A stretch of DNA of 24,665 nt from assembly GCA_964405775.1 (NCBI GenBank), contig CAYOPG010000030.1, forward strand, positions 1 to 24,665. Direction: 5' to 3'. Positions 1-6,964 of this stretch are shown here, one piece after another (the first letter of the stretch is position 1; every line of letters begins with the position of its first letter). The stretch is from JAAZFF01 sp964405775 (GTDB taxonomy: Bacteria; Verrucomicrobiota; Kiritimatiellia; RFP12; UBA3636). Position numbers and translations under genes: made by a program. The notes below the pieces were generated by a model that was given only the letters and a program-made list of their open reading frames with translations, had not been told where the DNA came from and searched no databases.

Positions 1-1030
1 TCGCATATGCCGCTTGGTCGAAGCACGGGACTTTCACACAGCCTTCTTTGTAGACTTCGCGTAGCGCCGGCAAGTCGTACATAACGACAGGAAGGCCGGT
101 GCATAGAGCCTCCGCGGCGACCATGCCGTTGTTATCATAAACAGTTGAATGCACTAAGAAACGAGACTTTCCGTATATTTCGTATTTGGCTTCATTATTT
201 ACGTATCCCAGCCACTTGACGTTGCCGTCGATCCCAAGCAAGCGGGCTTTTTCACGCAAGTGCGATTCGTACTGCGGCTCGCCATTCCCAATTATGGCCA
301 GCAATGCCGGTGGATGCTCCGCCACAACGCGCGCCCATATGTCAAGAAGCCCCGATATCCCCTTTTGCGGATGTAGCCGGCTGCAGAAAACCGCGTCATA
401 ATGAGCATCACCGCGAGTAGCCGGAATTTGTTCCACGTTGACACCGCCGTATATCGCCAACGCATGTTCCTGAAGGCGTGTAGAAAAACGATTTTTATCA
501 ACATCGTTAGTTATCACCACGCCGTGACCGCGTTTTTCTATCATGCTTAGTATGTGCTTCTGATAAAAATAGTATACGAGATATTTCAATGCTGGAAAGC
601 CATAGCGATTTTTCAGGTTCTCGAAGATGAACGGGACGAACAGAAAAAAAGACGGCACCCATTTGAAGCCCAGTTCACGACACAGACGGTATGCGGGGAC
701 AACATCCACTCCGAAATCCGAAACGCAATAGACGACATCATCCGGCCCCACTCCGTTTTCGCAAAAAACTCGTTTCACATGATTATACAGATGCCTGCAT
801 GTACCCCAATAATGGGTTCGTTCACTTTTTCCGAATTCAGGAATTCCGACAATTCTGAGATTTCCTTCAGAGTATATTCCGTTTTCCGAGAAGGTCTCCA
901 CTTTGGGAGTGACTACGAGGCATTCAAGATCGTCGGAGCGATGGCGTAACATCTCCAGAATGATTTTGGAATTGCCGCCCATGGTTCCGGGCGGACTTAT
1001 CCCATTGGCTATTACAACGAACCGACGCAT
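1..1030 (-). CDS. GT-B glycosyltransferase (GT4-like), 3' end outside window
   Basis: The minus-strand frame from the ATG at 1030 stays open to the window edge, giving about 343 residues without a stop; the C-terminus is missing. The N-terminus MRRFVVIANGISPPGTMGGN has the glycine-rich loop of GT-B enzymes that transfer sugars from nucleotide-sugar donors. The later part has the typical donor-site region: SRLHPQKGI, AIIGNGEPQYE, WLGYV, then HSTVYDNNGMVAAEALCTGL, where the glutamate of the family E-x7-E-like motif would lie, followed by PVVMYD. There is no signal peptide, so it should act at the cytoplasmic face. It starts 18 nt after the xseB stop with only a weak GAGAA ribosome site. Its neighbour GT9 gene suggests a job in surface polysaccharide or lipopolysaccharide assembly. 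Donor and acceptor cannot be told from the sequence. Confidence 0.85.
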   Translation of the reverse strand, partial: MRRFVVIANGISPPGTMGGNSKIILEMLRHRSDDLECLVVTPKVETFSENGIYSEGNLRIVGIPEFGKSERTHYWGTCRHLYNHVKRVFCENGVGPDDVVYCVSDFGVDVVPAYRLCRELGFKWVPSFFLFVPFIFENLKNRYGFPALKYLVYYFYQKHILSMIEKRGHGVVITNDVDKNRFSTRLQEHALAIYGGVNVEQIPATRGDAHYDAVFCSRLHPQKGISGLLDIWARVVAEHPPALLAIIGNGEPQYESHLREKARLLGIDGNVKWLGYVNNEAKYEIYGKSRFLVHSTVYDNNGMVAAEALCTGLPVVMYDLPALREVYKEGCVKVPCFDQAAYA

Positions 1031-1048
1031 GATTGAATGTTTTCTCGA

Positions 1049-1303
1049 CTACTTATCCAATGTTTCGTCGAACGGCTCGGCTTTGATTGTGCCGTCGGAG
1101 GAGCGGGTGAGTTTTTCCACTTTCCGCTCGATTTCGGTGAGCTTTTTATTGCAGATGTCAACCAGCTTGCGGCCTTCTTCAAAGAGTTTGACCATTGAGT
1201 CCAAATCGGTTTCGCCTGACTCCATAAGAGCCACGATTTCTTCAAGCCTTTCAACCGCCTGCTCGAATGTCATTTCTTCTGGTTTTATTGCTTTCTTTTC
1301 CAT
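1049..1303 (-). CDS. xseB: exodeoxyribonuclease VII small subunit
   Basis: This 84-residue protein has the XseB pattern: MTFEQAVERLEEIVALMESG, then ETDLDSMVKLFEEGRKL and a second charged helix ending ERKVEKL. XseB binds several copies to the large subunit XseA, and the complex degrades single-stranded DNA in the cytoplasm. I chose the ATG at 1303 because GGAG lies upstream at normal distance (GGAGAAAAGAA before the ATG). An earlier in-frame start at 1339 would add 12 residues with no family match. The gene begins inside the 3' end of the GT9 gene, overlapping it by 53 nt in another frame, so the two are probably translationally coupled. No xseA is present in the window; xseB is more often beside xseA or isoprenoid genes. 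Confidence 0.92.
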   Translation of the reverse strand: MEKKAIKPEEMTFEQAVERLEEIVALMESGETDLDSMVKLFEEGRKLVDICNKKLTEIERKVEKLTRSSDGTIKAEPFDETLDK

Positions 1304-2411
1304 TTCTTTTCTCCAATAAGTTTCGTAGCGCTGCCACAATCTGGTCGCCGGTTGCGTTAAGCACGCATTCCGGGTTTCTACATGGTTTTGAATAGCCGAA
1401 CAACGAACAAGGCGCGCAAGGCGCCAGCCCCTTCAGCGATACGCCCGCACCCTCCGGCGGCCCCCATTTAGCAGGGTCGCTGGGACCAAATGCTACCACA
1501 ACCGGCGTCCCGACCGCCACCGCAAGATGCGCTATGCCGGAATCAGGCCCCACAAGCGCAACCGCCTTTCTGCAAAGTGCCACGGTCTCCTCCAACTTAA
1601 GTTTTCCGCAGATATTATGTGCTGAGCCATCTGCCAAATTCGCTATTTCTGCCGCATATTCCACGTCTTCTTTGCCGCCTATGATCATTGGCTGAAGCCC
1701 GAATTCTCCCCTTGCGGCTTTGCACACTTCTGCCATAGCCTTAGCAGGGCATCGCTTTTCTGGAATGCTGCCGCCGGCATGGACCACTAGAGCGCCGGCG
1801 GGTTCAAGGCTCTCCAAAGAATCCGGCAAGTCTGGCAGGTTGGCATTGGCGAGGATTCCTACTCGGGACGGAAGCCGCGGCACGTCGACTCCCGTTGCCT
1901 GAAGGAGTTTCATGAACTGCTCGTCTTCGCAGCCGGTGGTGTTGTAATCAACCAGGTGCGTGTAGAGGCCATAACGCCTCGGGTTGGTCTTGAAGCCCAC
2001 TCTTATAGGGGCCTTTGTGAGCGCCGCCATGACGGCAGAAAAATTGTGAAACTGCTCCGTGTCGATAGCTGCGGCGTACTTCCCGTGGCGGAGTGTGGAC
2101 ACTGCCACGCGCGGTGTTTTGTCGTAACAGATGATTTTCGATTCGGGCATGCCGAGCTCGAAAACTTTGCTGTTGCGTGTTTCGCAGACGATGTCGATGC
2201 GACGTTCCGGAAAAGTCTCGCGCAAAATCTGCAGCATGGGCAATAGCATCACAGCGTCGCCAATTCCACCAGGGCGTATAATCACAACCGGGCCTTCGAC
2301 TTTATGTAGCGACCGTATTTCAGGAGCTTTCTGCGCACGCGAGAGAGCGGCGCAGGCGAGGGAGCCGGCGATTGAATCAGTCGATTTCAGAAATCGTTTC
2401 TTAAAGCTCAT
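1251..2411 (-). CDS. glycosyltransferase family 9 (heptosyltransferase-like)
   Basis: This 386-residue protein belongs to the GT9 family, which includes WaaC and WaaF and adds heptose or related sugars to lipopolysaccharide inner core at the cytoplasmic face. Visible family features are RPGGIGDAVMLLPML (residues 46-60, with the likely catalytic Asp52), VVHAGGSIPEKRCP in the middle, and the donor-site region GPDSGIAHLAVAVGTPVV followed by FGPSDPAKW. The cysteine-rich end (CAPCSLFGYSKPCRNPEC) is also usual for GT9. A roughly 40-residue N-terminal extension precedes the Rossmann fold. The start codon overlaps the stop of the M28-like gene as ATGA, and no ribosome site is evident, so translation likely depends on coupling. 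The last 17 codons are shared with xseB in another frame. The exact sugar is unknown. Confidence 0.88.
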   Translation of the reverse strand: MSFKKRFLKSTDSIAGSLACAALSRAQKAPEIRSLHKVEGPVVIIRPGGIGDAVMLLPMLQILRETFPERRIDIVCETRNSKVFELGMPESKIICYDKTPRVAVSTLRHGKYAAAIDTEQFHNFSAVMAALTKAPIRVGFKTNPRRYGLYTHLVDYNTTGCEDEQFMKLLQATGVDVPRLPSRVGILANANLPDLPDSLESLEPAGALVVHAGGSIPEKRCPAKAMAEVCKAARGEFGLQPMIIGGKEDVEYAAEIANLADGSAHNICGKLKLEETVALCRKAVALVGPDSGIAHLAVAVGTPVVVAFGPSDPAKWGPPEGAGVSLKGLAPCAPCSLFGYSKPCRNPECVLNATGDQIVAALRNLLEKRNGKESNKTRRNDIRAGG

Positions 2412-3415
2412 TTCGCTTGTGAGGCGTTGTGTTGCGGCGGGGGTCTAAGCTCCGGTGGAACGTCCTCACCCCGCTCGATTCTGTTTATTATTCCGACAAC
2501 TATATTGCCGACCTTTTGAAGCGAATTGGGGTCGATTTTGTCTATTGTATCTTCTGCCGTGTGCCAGTAGTCGTGCTTTCCGGGCGCAGAGCCGTACTCG
2601 AAGTCGATGAGGTTGAGAGAGGGGAAGCCGTTGATTATGAACGGCAAATGGTCGTCGATAACGATATTTGAGCCTAGTGAGACTCTTGCGTTTTCAGGGT
2701 TTGCCGCCGACTCCTTAACAGCTATGGTCGCGAGCCATGGCGTCACATTGCGCGGTATCTCAAGTTTCTGGTCGAAGTCGCCGACCATGTCGATTATAAA
2801 TGCGGTCACTAGCGGGGAAGAAGTACGGTTACGGACGAACTGCGCTGCCATGCGCTTGCTCCCGTGCAGACCGTCGTCGTCGCGGTATGAGCTGCCAACA
2901 GCCTCTTCGCCGTCGAAAAAAGCAAATCGAATAGTATGGTAAAGTTGGGGTTTTGTTGCAGAAAAATGGTCAATTAGTCCGAGCAGCACCCCCGTGGTGG
3001 AGCCGCCGTCGTTTGCGCTTTGGAAATCATCCGAAATTCCGACTTTGGTGTCATAGTGCGATCCAAGCAGGATGACGCGGTTCGATTTACCGGGGATGTC
3101 TACATAGATGTTGCAGAACGTCTTTTTCCCGAAAGCCGTGTTTTCGGTCCAGGTATCGGCTTTGGGCTCGTACCCCATGCGCTGGATCTGCTTTGCAATC
3201 CACCGAGAGGACTTGGCGGCGTTTACAGTGCCCGAATCTCTCGGTGATATATCCACGAACTCTGAGACATAAGCGAACATTTTCACTCCAGTCTCTGGCG
3301 GCAAAGGCGGTATACCAGCCCGGGGCGAAACCTTCTGCCGACTGCATCCGTGTGATGCGGCGGCTAGTGCCACCAGAGCGGAGAGGACGTATGCCTTTTG
3401 GAAAAACTTTTTCAT
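2408..3415 (-). CDS. M28 metallopeptidase / glutaminyl-cyclase-like lipoprotein
   Basis: This is a predicted 335-residue exported zinc enzyme. The first 24 residues form a lipoprotein signal (MKKFFQK, hydrophobic stretch, then SHGC with Cys24). Metal-site residues are in order: GSHYDT (His120, Asp122), ANDGGSTTG (Asp136), FDGEEA (Glu170, Glu171), IDMVGD (Asp209) and DYWHTAEDT (His285). The motifs DDHLPF (residues 254-259) and YWHT resemble bacterial and animal glutaminyl-peptide cyclotransferases more than general aminopeptidases, so it may cyclise N-terminal glutamine of exported proteins; an aminopeptidase remains possible. I chose the ATG at 3415 because it begins the signal peptide and has AAAGG just upstream; in-frame starts up to 3595 would add 60 unlikely residues. 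It appears to be the first gene of a minus-strand operon with the GT9, xseB and glycosyltransferase genes. Confidence 0.85.
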   Translation of the reverse strand: MKKFFQKAYVLSALVALAAASHGCSRQKVSPRAGIPPLPPETGVKMFAYVSEFVDISPRDSGTVNAAKSSRWIAKQIQRMGYEPKADTWTENTAFGKKTFCNIYVDIPGKSNRVILLGSHYDTKVGISDDFQSANDGGSTTGVLLGLIDHFSATKPQLYHTIRFAFFDGEEAVGSSYRDDDGLHGSKRMAAQFVRNRTSSPLVTAFIIDMVGDFDQKLEIPRNVTPWLATIAVKESAANPENARVSLGSNIVIDDHLPFIINGFPSLNLIDFEYGSAPGKHDYWHTAEDTIDKIDPNSLQKVGNIVVGIINRIERGEDVPPELRPPPQHNASQAK

Positions 3416-3482
3416 GCCTTTATTATATGACATTGAGGGGAAATAAAAAAGGGTGGATTTGGATGGAACAAAAACCGCGACG

Positions 3483-3524
3483 CATTTATAGGTCAATAAA
3501 TGGGATATCGGAATCATGGATTCC
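3483..3524. repeat. two short inverted repeats in the divergent intergenic region
   Basis: The 270-bp region between the M28-like gene and tRNA-Gln holds two perfect dyads close together. The first is CATTTAT at 3483-3489 against ATAAATG at 3496-3502, with a 6-nt spacer. The second is GGAATC at 3510-3515 against GATTCC at 3519-3524, with a 3-nt spacer. They lie upstream of the M28-like operon and could be operator sites or weak hairpins. No clear sigma-70 promoter could be assigned to the minus-strand operon. Function is inference only. Confidence 0.3.
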
Positions 3525-3641
3525 AGGACTGATTGTCGGTTAGCCCGGATTGCGCGACATCGTAAAGGAATCGTCATAAGTCCCAGTAATCTCACAATTT
3601 TACTTACAACTTTCCGTCCAACTTTTGTATAATTTTATTTC

Positions 3642-3671
3642 TTGCAAGTGCGCCGCTGTGTGAGCTATACT
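3642..3671 (+). promoter_or_regulatory. sigma-70-type promoter for tRNA-Gln and ilvC
   Basis: TTGCAA at 3642-3647 is separated by 18 nt from TATACT at 3666-3671. Transcription would begin near 3678, about 8 nt before the mature tRNA. A second weaker pair, TTACAA at 3604 and TATAAT at 3628, also spaced 18 nt, lies upstream and could be an alternative promoter. Confidence 0.6.
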
Positions 3672-3685
3672 GTCGAACTCATTAG

Positions 3686-3759
3686 TGCCTCATGGTGTAA
3701 CGGTAGCACAATTGACTCTGGATCAATTTGTCTAGGTTCAAATCCTAGTGAGGCAACCA
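3686..3759 (+). tRNA. tRNA-Gln, anticodon CTG
   Basis: A full cloverleaf can be folded. The acceptor stem is TGCCTCA (3686-3692) with TGAGGCA (3749-3755), followed by discriminator A3756 and an encoded CCA at 3757-3759. The D arm is GTG/CAC around a GGTAG-containing loop. The anticodon stem is ATTGA (3711-3715) with TCAAT (3723-3727), and the loop CTCTGGA places CTG at 3718-3720. The T arm is CTAGG/CCTAG around TTCAAAT. CTG reads CAG glutamine codons. There is no terminator between this tRNA and ilvC 33 nt downstream. Confidence 0.95.
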
Positions 3760-3792
3760 GTAAAGCAAGGATATAATTAGGAGCAAAATAAA

Positions 3793-4884
3793 ATGGCCAC
3801 AATGGATTTTGGCGGAGTAAAAGAGACGGTTGTTACAAGAAAAGAGTTTTCGCTGGCTAAAGCACGCAAAATTCTAACGAAAGAAACGATTGCCGTGATC
3901 GGCTACGGCGTTCAAGGTCCCGCGCAGTCTCTCAACATGCGCGACAACGGCTTTAATGTTATCATCGGCCAGTCAAAAAAATTCAAGAAGGACTGGGATC
4001 GCGCGATAAAAGATGGCTGGGTTCCCGGCAAGACGCTTTTCGAAATTGGCGAGGCTTGCGATAAGGGAACGATCATACAGATGCTGGTTACTGATGCGGC
4101 ACAGCGCATCATCTGGCCGGAAGTCAAAAAGTACCTCACCAAGGGCAAAGCTCTCTATTTCTCACACGGTTTCTCGATCGAGTATAGCAAGCAGACCGGT
4201 ATTGTTCCGCCGAAAGACGTTGACGTAATCATGGTCGCGCCAAAGGGCTCTGGTCTCAATGTCCGTCGCAATTTCCTCAACGGCGCCGGTATAAACTCCA
4301 GCTACGCAGTCTATCAGGATGCCACCGGCAAGGCAGAAGATCGCTGCAAGGCAACGGGCATCGCCGTCGGCTCCGGTTTTCTCTTCCCCACTACTTTCAA
4401 AAAGGAAGTCACCTCCGACCTCGTCGGTGAACGCGGCGTTCTAATGGGTGCCCTCGCAGGCCTTATGGAAGCGCAGTATGAGACCCTCCGCGAAAACGGG
4501 CACGATCCGAGCGAGGCCTTTAATGAGACGGTGGAAGAGCTCACGCAGAGCCTCATCCGCCTTGTTGATGAAAACGGCATGGACTGGATGTACAAAAACT
4601 GCTCCGCCACTGCCCAGCACGGAGCCCTCAAATGGAGGCCGATTTTCAAGAAGGCGAACCTCCCCGTGTTCAAGAGACTCTACAAGTCGGTCGTTGACGG
4701 CAAGGAGTGCAAGGAAGTGCTCCGCGACTGCGGCGCTCCGGATTACAAAGAGAAGCTCGATGCGCAGCTCGACGAAATGGCAAACAGCGAGATGTGGAAG
4801 GCTGGCAAAACATGCCGCGGGTTGCGTCCGCATGAGAAGGCCCGCGAGAGCAAGGTCGGGACGGCTGGCCGCAAGACCAACTAA
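3793..4884 (+). CDS. ilvC: ketol-acid reductoisomerase (NADP+)
   Basis: IlvC isomerises and reduces 2-acetolactate (or acetohydroxybutyrate) to the dihydroxy acid in valine, leucine and isoleucine synthesis, in the cytoplasm. The 363-residue protein has the nucleotide-binding motif GYGVQG (residues 38-43), the conserved SHGF with His125, the metal ligands in TSDLVGERG (Asp209, Glu213) and NETVEEL (Glu245, Glu249), and CSATAQHGA with Ser271. The single helical C-terminal domain makes it class I. The form GYGVQGPAQSLNMRDNGFNV is the kind I recall from Bacteroidetes and PVC bacteria. AGGAG at 3779-3783 lies 9 nt before the ATG. It probably shares a transcript with the tRNA-Gln just upstream; no T-box or leader-peptide structure is seen. 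It stands alone, without ilvB, ilvN or ilvD nearby. Confidence 0.97.
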   Translation: MATMDFGGVKETVVTRKEFSLAKARKILTKETIAVIGYGVQGPAQSLNMRDNGFNVIIGQSKKFKKDWDRAIKDGWVPGKTLFEIGEACDKGTIIQMLVTDAAQRIIWPEVKKYLTKGKALYFSHGFSIEYSKQTGIVPPKDVDVIMVAPKGSGLNVRRNFLNGAGINSSYAVYQDATGKAEDRCKATGIAVGSGFLFPTTFKKEVTSDLVGERGVLMGALAGLMEAQYETLRENGHDPSEAFNETVEELTQSLIRLVDENGMDWMYKNCSATAQHGALKWRPIFKKANLPVFKRLYKSVVDGKECKEVLRDCGAPDYKEKLDAQLDEMANSEMWKAGKTCRGLRPHEKARESKVGTAGRKTN

Positions 4885-4915
4885 GTCTTAGACTAAAGCT
4901 TCATAGCTGCAATCC

Positions 4916-4943
4916 GCGTATGCTCACAATTGTGAGCATACGC
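4916..4943. terminator. 28-bp perfect palindrome between convergent genes; possible bidirectional terminator
   Basis: The arm GCGTATGCTCACAA (4916-4929) is followed directly by its exact reverse complement (4930-4943). As RNA it would form a stem of about 12 bp closed by an AAUU loop. It sits 31 nt after the ilvC stop, and its last base is the final base of the stop codon of the opposing GH78-like gene. The position fits a shared terminator. Neither side is followed by a T-run, so it is not a standard intrinsic terminator. Protein binding to the DNA dyad is an alternative. Confidence 0.55.
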
Positions 4944-6436
4944 TAGGGTATTTCCACCGTTATTGGGCCGCGCAGAGTGGGATAGCGGTATGACGCTCGA
5001 CCTATCGAACCGAGATGCGGATTAACTGTATATGACGCGAATCCCGGTTCGGTTGGGCGTATTCCGAACATGTGGCGGCCGATTATATTTGCCGGCGCAG
5101 CGCCCCATGCGTGATTCCAGTCTTGGTTTGGTTTGAATTCGTTGTCCCAAGCCTCCATTGTCATTGTGGCGCCTTCACGAAGCATGTTGAGCCAGGAGCG
5201 CTTTGAATCGTCGGTCATAAGCTTGATTGCATGGTCTTCAAGGCCGTATTCAAAACAAACTTCCAACAGATACTGCGCACAGTAGACGCTGCATGCCATA
5301 CCCTTTGAAACTATAAGGCGTTTGAGCTCCTCTATTTCTGCCGGCTCCGTTGCAGCACCTGACCAAAGGGCAAAAACGGCGCCATGCAGAGCCAGATGAT
5401 CGCTTCCGATGGAGTCGACGAACTTCTTGTCGACTCGCAGATGTTCTCTTATGGAGTTGCGTAGGATCCGGGCGCGCCTCGTGTGTTCCGAAGCTTTGTC
5501 CCCGAAGCCGAGAAGCCCGTCTAGAAGCGCCATTGTTTCTAGGCCGCGCAGACGGTAGCAATTTGGCACGAGGTTTACGTTGCCAAACACGGTGCCATCG
5601 CGCTCGCCAGCCGGCCAGTCCACGATGTCTTTTATTTTCTCAGCGCCGTCGGTGCTGAGAAGCTCTGTTTGCGCATCGGCAAATTCAGACAGCAAGTTCC
5701 GCTGCAACGGCTCATACCAGCGTGCTAGACTGTCGAGGTCGCCGCTGTGCATGACGTAATCGTACACAATGGGTACCATTATCAGGCGCCACTCGGTGGG
5801 CCATGTAGGATTGACCAGAAGGAATTCTATTGTGCGCTTGGCGACAGAGTAGTCGCAGTCGAGCGCGAAGTGGCAAAGTTGGTTGACATACGCGTCACCT
5901 TCATACGGAAGTCGCTCGCGGTTGCCATCTACATAGACACCGAATACCGTTGTTGCCTTGATAGAGTATTTGCAGAACTCCCAGACGCGTTTCAAGGTTT
6001 CATTTTCGCACGTAAATTCCGACGCGTCATCGTTGAACGGCGCGGTGTAAGTTGTCCGGCTCACTTCCAGGCGTCTTGCTGTGCCGTTTATTTCAGCGTA
6101 CCGAAACGGCGTTATGAGCGGATCGGTTTCGGGATGCACTGTGTAACGCGGTTTCCATGGGGTTGGCGGGACGTCAACGCATCCGTTGCCCGGCGGCAGT
6201 TCGATCGTTGTGACATGCGCTATCCGTGCGCCGCCAGGAGTGCGGTTTAGTCTTCCTTCGGGCAATAAAACCTCGCCGAAAGCTATTTGCACAGTGCACG
6301 GGACATCCGCCGTGTAAGAAAGCGCAAGTTTGCCAAATGCGTCGAGACCGAAATCGCAGATCAGCGTCTCTTCATCGAGACGCTGTATGCGCACGGGGGT
6401 CTCGGTTACGGCGACAGGGGTGAAAACATCACCCAC
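4943..6436 (-). CDS. GH78 alpha-L-rhamnosidase-like glycosidase, compact form
   Basis: This 497-residue protein resembles GH78 enzymes, which release terminal alpha-L-rhamnose by an inverting mechanism. An N-terminal beta-sandwich (about residues 10-125, including CDFGLDAFG) precedes an (alpha/alpha)6 barrel. The barrel carries DGNRERLPYEGDA (Asp170, Glu174, Asp181), matching the usual catalytic segment. Near the C-terminus are MTMEAWD (Glu428) and NHAWGAAPA (His442), typical of the family, then a small beta domain. GH78 proteins are commonly 700-1000 residues; this one lacks the extra N-terminal domains. There is no signal peptide, so it should be cytoplasmic. The start is GTG at 6436, the only start codon after an in-frame stop at 6457-6455. 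It lies 4 nt past the tpx stop and has no Shine-Dalgarno, so reinitiation after tpx is likely. Confidence 0.82.
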   Translation of the reverse strand: MGDVFTPVAVTETPVRIQRLDEETLICDFGLDAFGKLALSYTADVPCTVQIAFGEVLLPEGRLNRTPGGARIAHVTTIELPPGNGCVDVPPTPWKPRYTVHPETDPLITPFRYAEINGTARRLEVSRTTYTAPFNDDASEFTCENETLKRVWEFCKYSIKATTVFGVYVDGNRERLPYEGDAYVNQLCHFALDCDYSVAKRTIEFLLVNPTWPTEWRLIMVPIVYDYVMHSGDLDSLARWYEPLQRNLLSEFADAQTELLSTDGAEKIKDIVDWPAGERDGTVFGNVNLVPNCYRLRGLETMALLDGLLGFGDKASEHTRRARILRNSIREHLRVDKKFVDSIGSDHLALHGAVFALWSGAATEPAEIEELKRLIVSKGMACSVYCAQYLLEVCFEYGLEDHAIKLMTDDSKRSWLNMLREGATMTMEAWDNEFKPNQDWNHAWGAAPANIIGRHMFGIRPTEPGFASYTVNPHLGSIGRASYRYPTLRGPITVEIP

Positions 6437-6440
6437 TGTG

Positions 6441-6926
6441 TTATTTAAGTGCTGCTAGCGCGGCACTGTAGTCCGGCTCAGTGGTCACTTCCGCGACATA
6501 TTCCACATGGACGACCTTGCCCGATTCGTCGACGACGAACACAGCGCGTGCGAGTAGTCCGTTGGGCTCCATCATCACGCCATATTTCTTTGCGAAATCG
6601 CGATCCTTGAAGTCGCTGACAGTCGTGACGTTCTTTACGCCGGCTGCTCCGCACCAGCGTTTCTGCGCGAACGGGAGATCCATCGAGATGGTTACAACCG
6701 TTGTGTTTGGAAGGGTGCCAGCCTCTGCATTGAACTTCCGGACTTCCATGTCGCATACGGGAGTGTCCAGAGAAGGAACTGAGACGATGATCTTGCGTCC
6801 TTTGATGTCACTAAATTTAAAGGTGCCGAGGTCGTTGTCGACAGCCGTGAAGTCAGGAGCCTGTTGGCCTTTTTTGATTTCAGTGCCTATAAGGTTTATT
6901 GGGTTACCAGCGAATTTGACTTGCAT
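6441..6926 (-). CDS. tpx: thiol peroxidase, atypical 2-Cys peroxiredoxin
   Basis: Tpx reduces hydrogen peroxide and alkyl hydroperoxides with electrons from thioredoxin. The 161-residue protein has PSLDTPVCDMEVRKFN with the peroxidatic Cys58, and RWCGAAGV with the resolving Cys92, which form an intramolecular disulphide as in E. coli Tpx. The length is normal and there is no signal peptide. I chose the ATG at 6926 because AAAGGA lies just upstream and the protein then begins like known Tpx (MQVKFAGNPINLIG). A longer in-frame start at 7010 would lie inside the upstream exbD gene. It follows that gene after 38 nt and precedes the GH78-like gene by 4 nt, so it is probably the sixth gene of the TPR-ExbBD operon. 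It fits oxygen defence in an anaerobe. Confidence 0.95.
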   Translation of the reverse strand: MQVKFAGNPINLIGTEIKKGQQAPDFTAVDNDLGTFKFSDIKGRKIIVSVPSLDTPVCDMEVRKFNAEAGTLPNTTVVTISMDLPFAQKRWCGAAGVKNVTTVSDFKDRDFAKKYGVMMEPNGLLARAVFVVDESGKVVHVEYVAEVTTEPDYSAALAALK

Positions 6927-6964
6927 GTTGTCCTTTGTTGTTGATTGTTTTATGGGCTTTCGCG

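Noticed and set aside
3416..3595. Longer N-terminus for the M28-like protein from a start at 3595
   Set aside because: The added 60 residues would bury the lipoprotein signal and match nothing; the start at 3415 gives a proper signal peptide.
3772..3777. TATAAT in the spacer between tRNA-Gln and ilvC, as a separate ilvC promoter
   Set aside because: A start about 7 nt downstream would remove the ilvC ribosome site AGGAG at 3779-3783, and the expected -35 region lies inside the tRNA with no match.
3678..3792. T-box or attenuator leader controlling ilvC
   Set aside because: The structured element is a complete tRNA with encoded CCA; no T-box sequence, leader peptide or terminator hairpin is present.
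4925..4938. Resemblance of the palindrome core to a lac operator half-site
   Set aside because: Only a short AATTGTGAGC-like match is shared; there is no lac gene or LacI-type regulator, and the site lies at gene ends, not at a promoter.
5747..6250. 167-aa plus-strand open frame
   Set aside because: It lies opposite the GH78-like gene, which has clear family motifs; the frame is a shadow.
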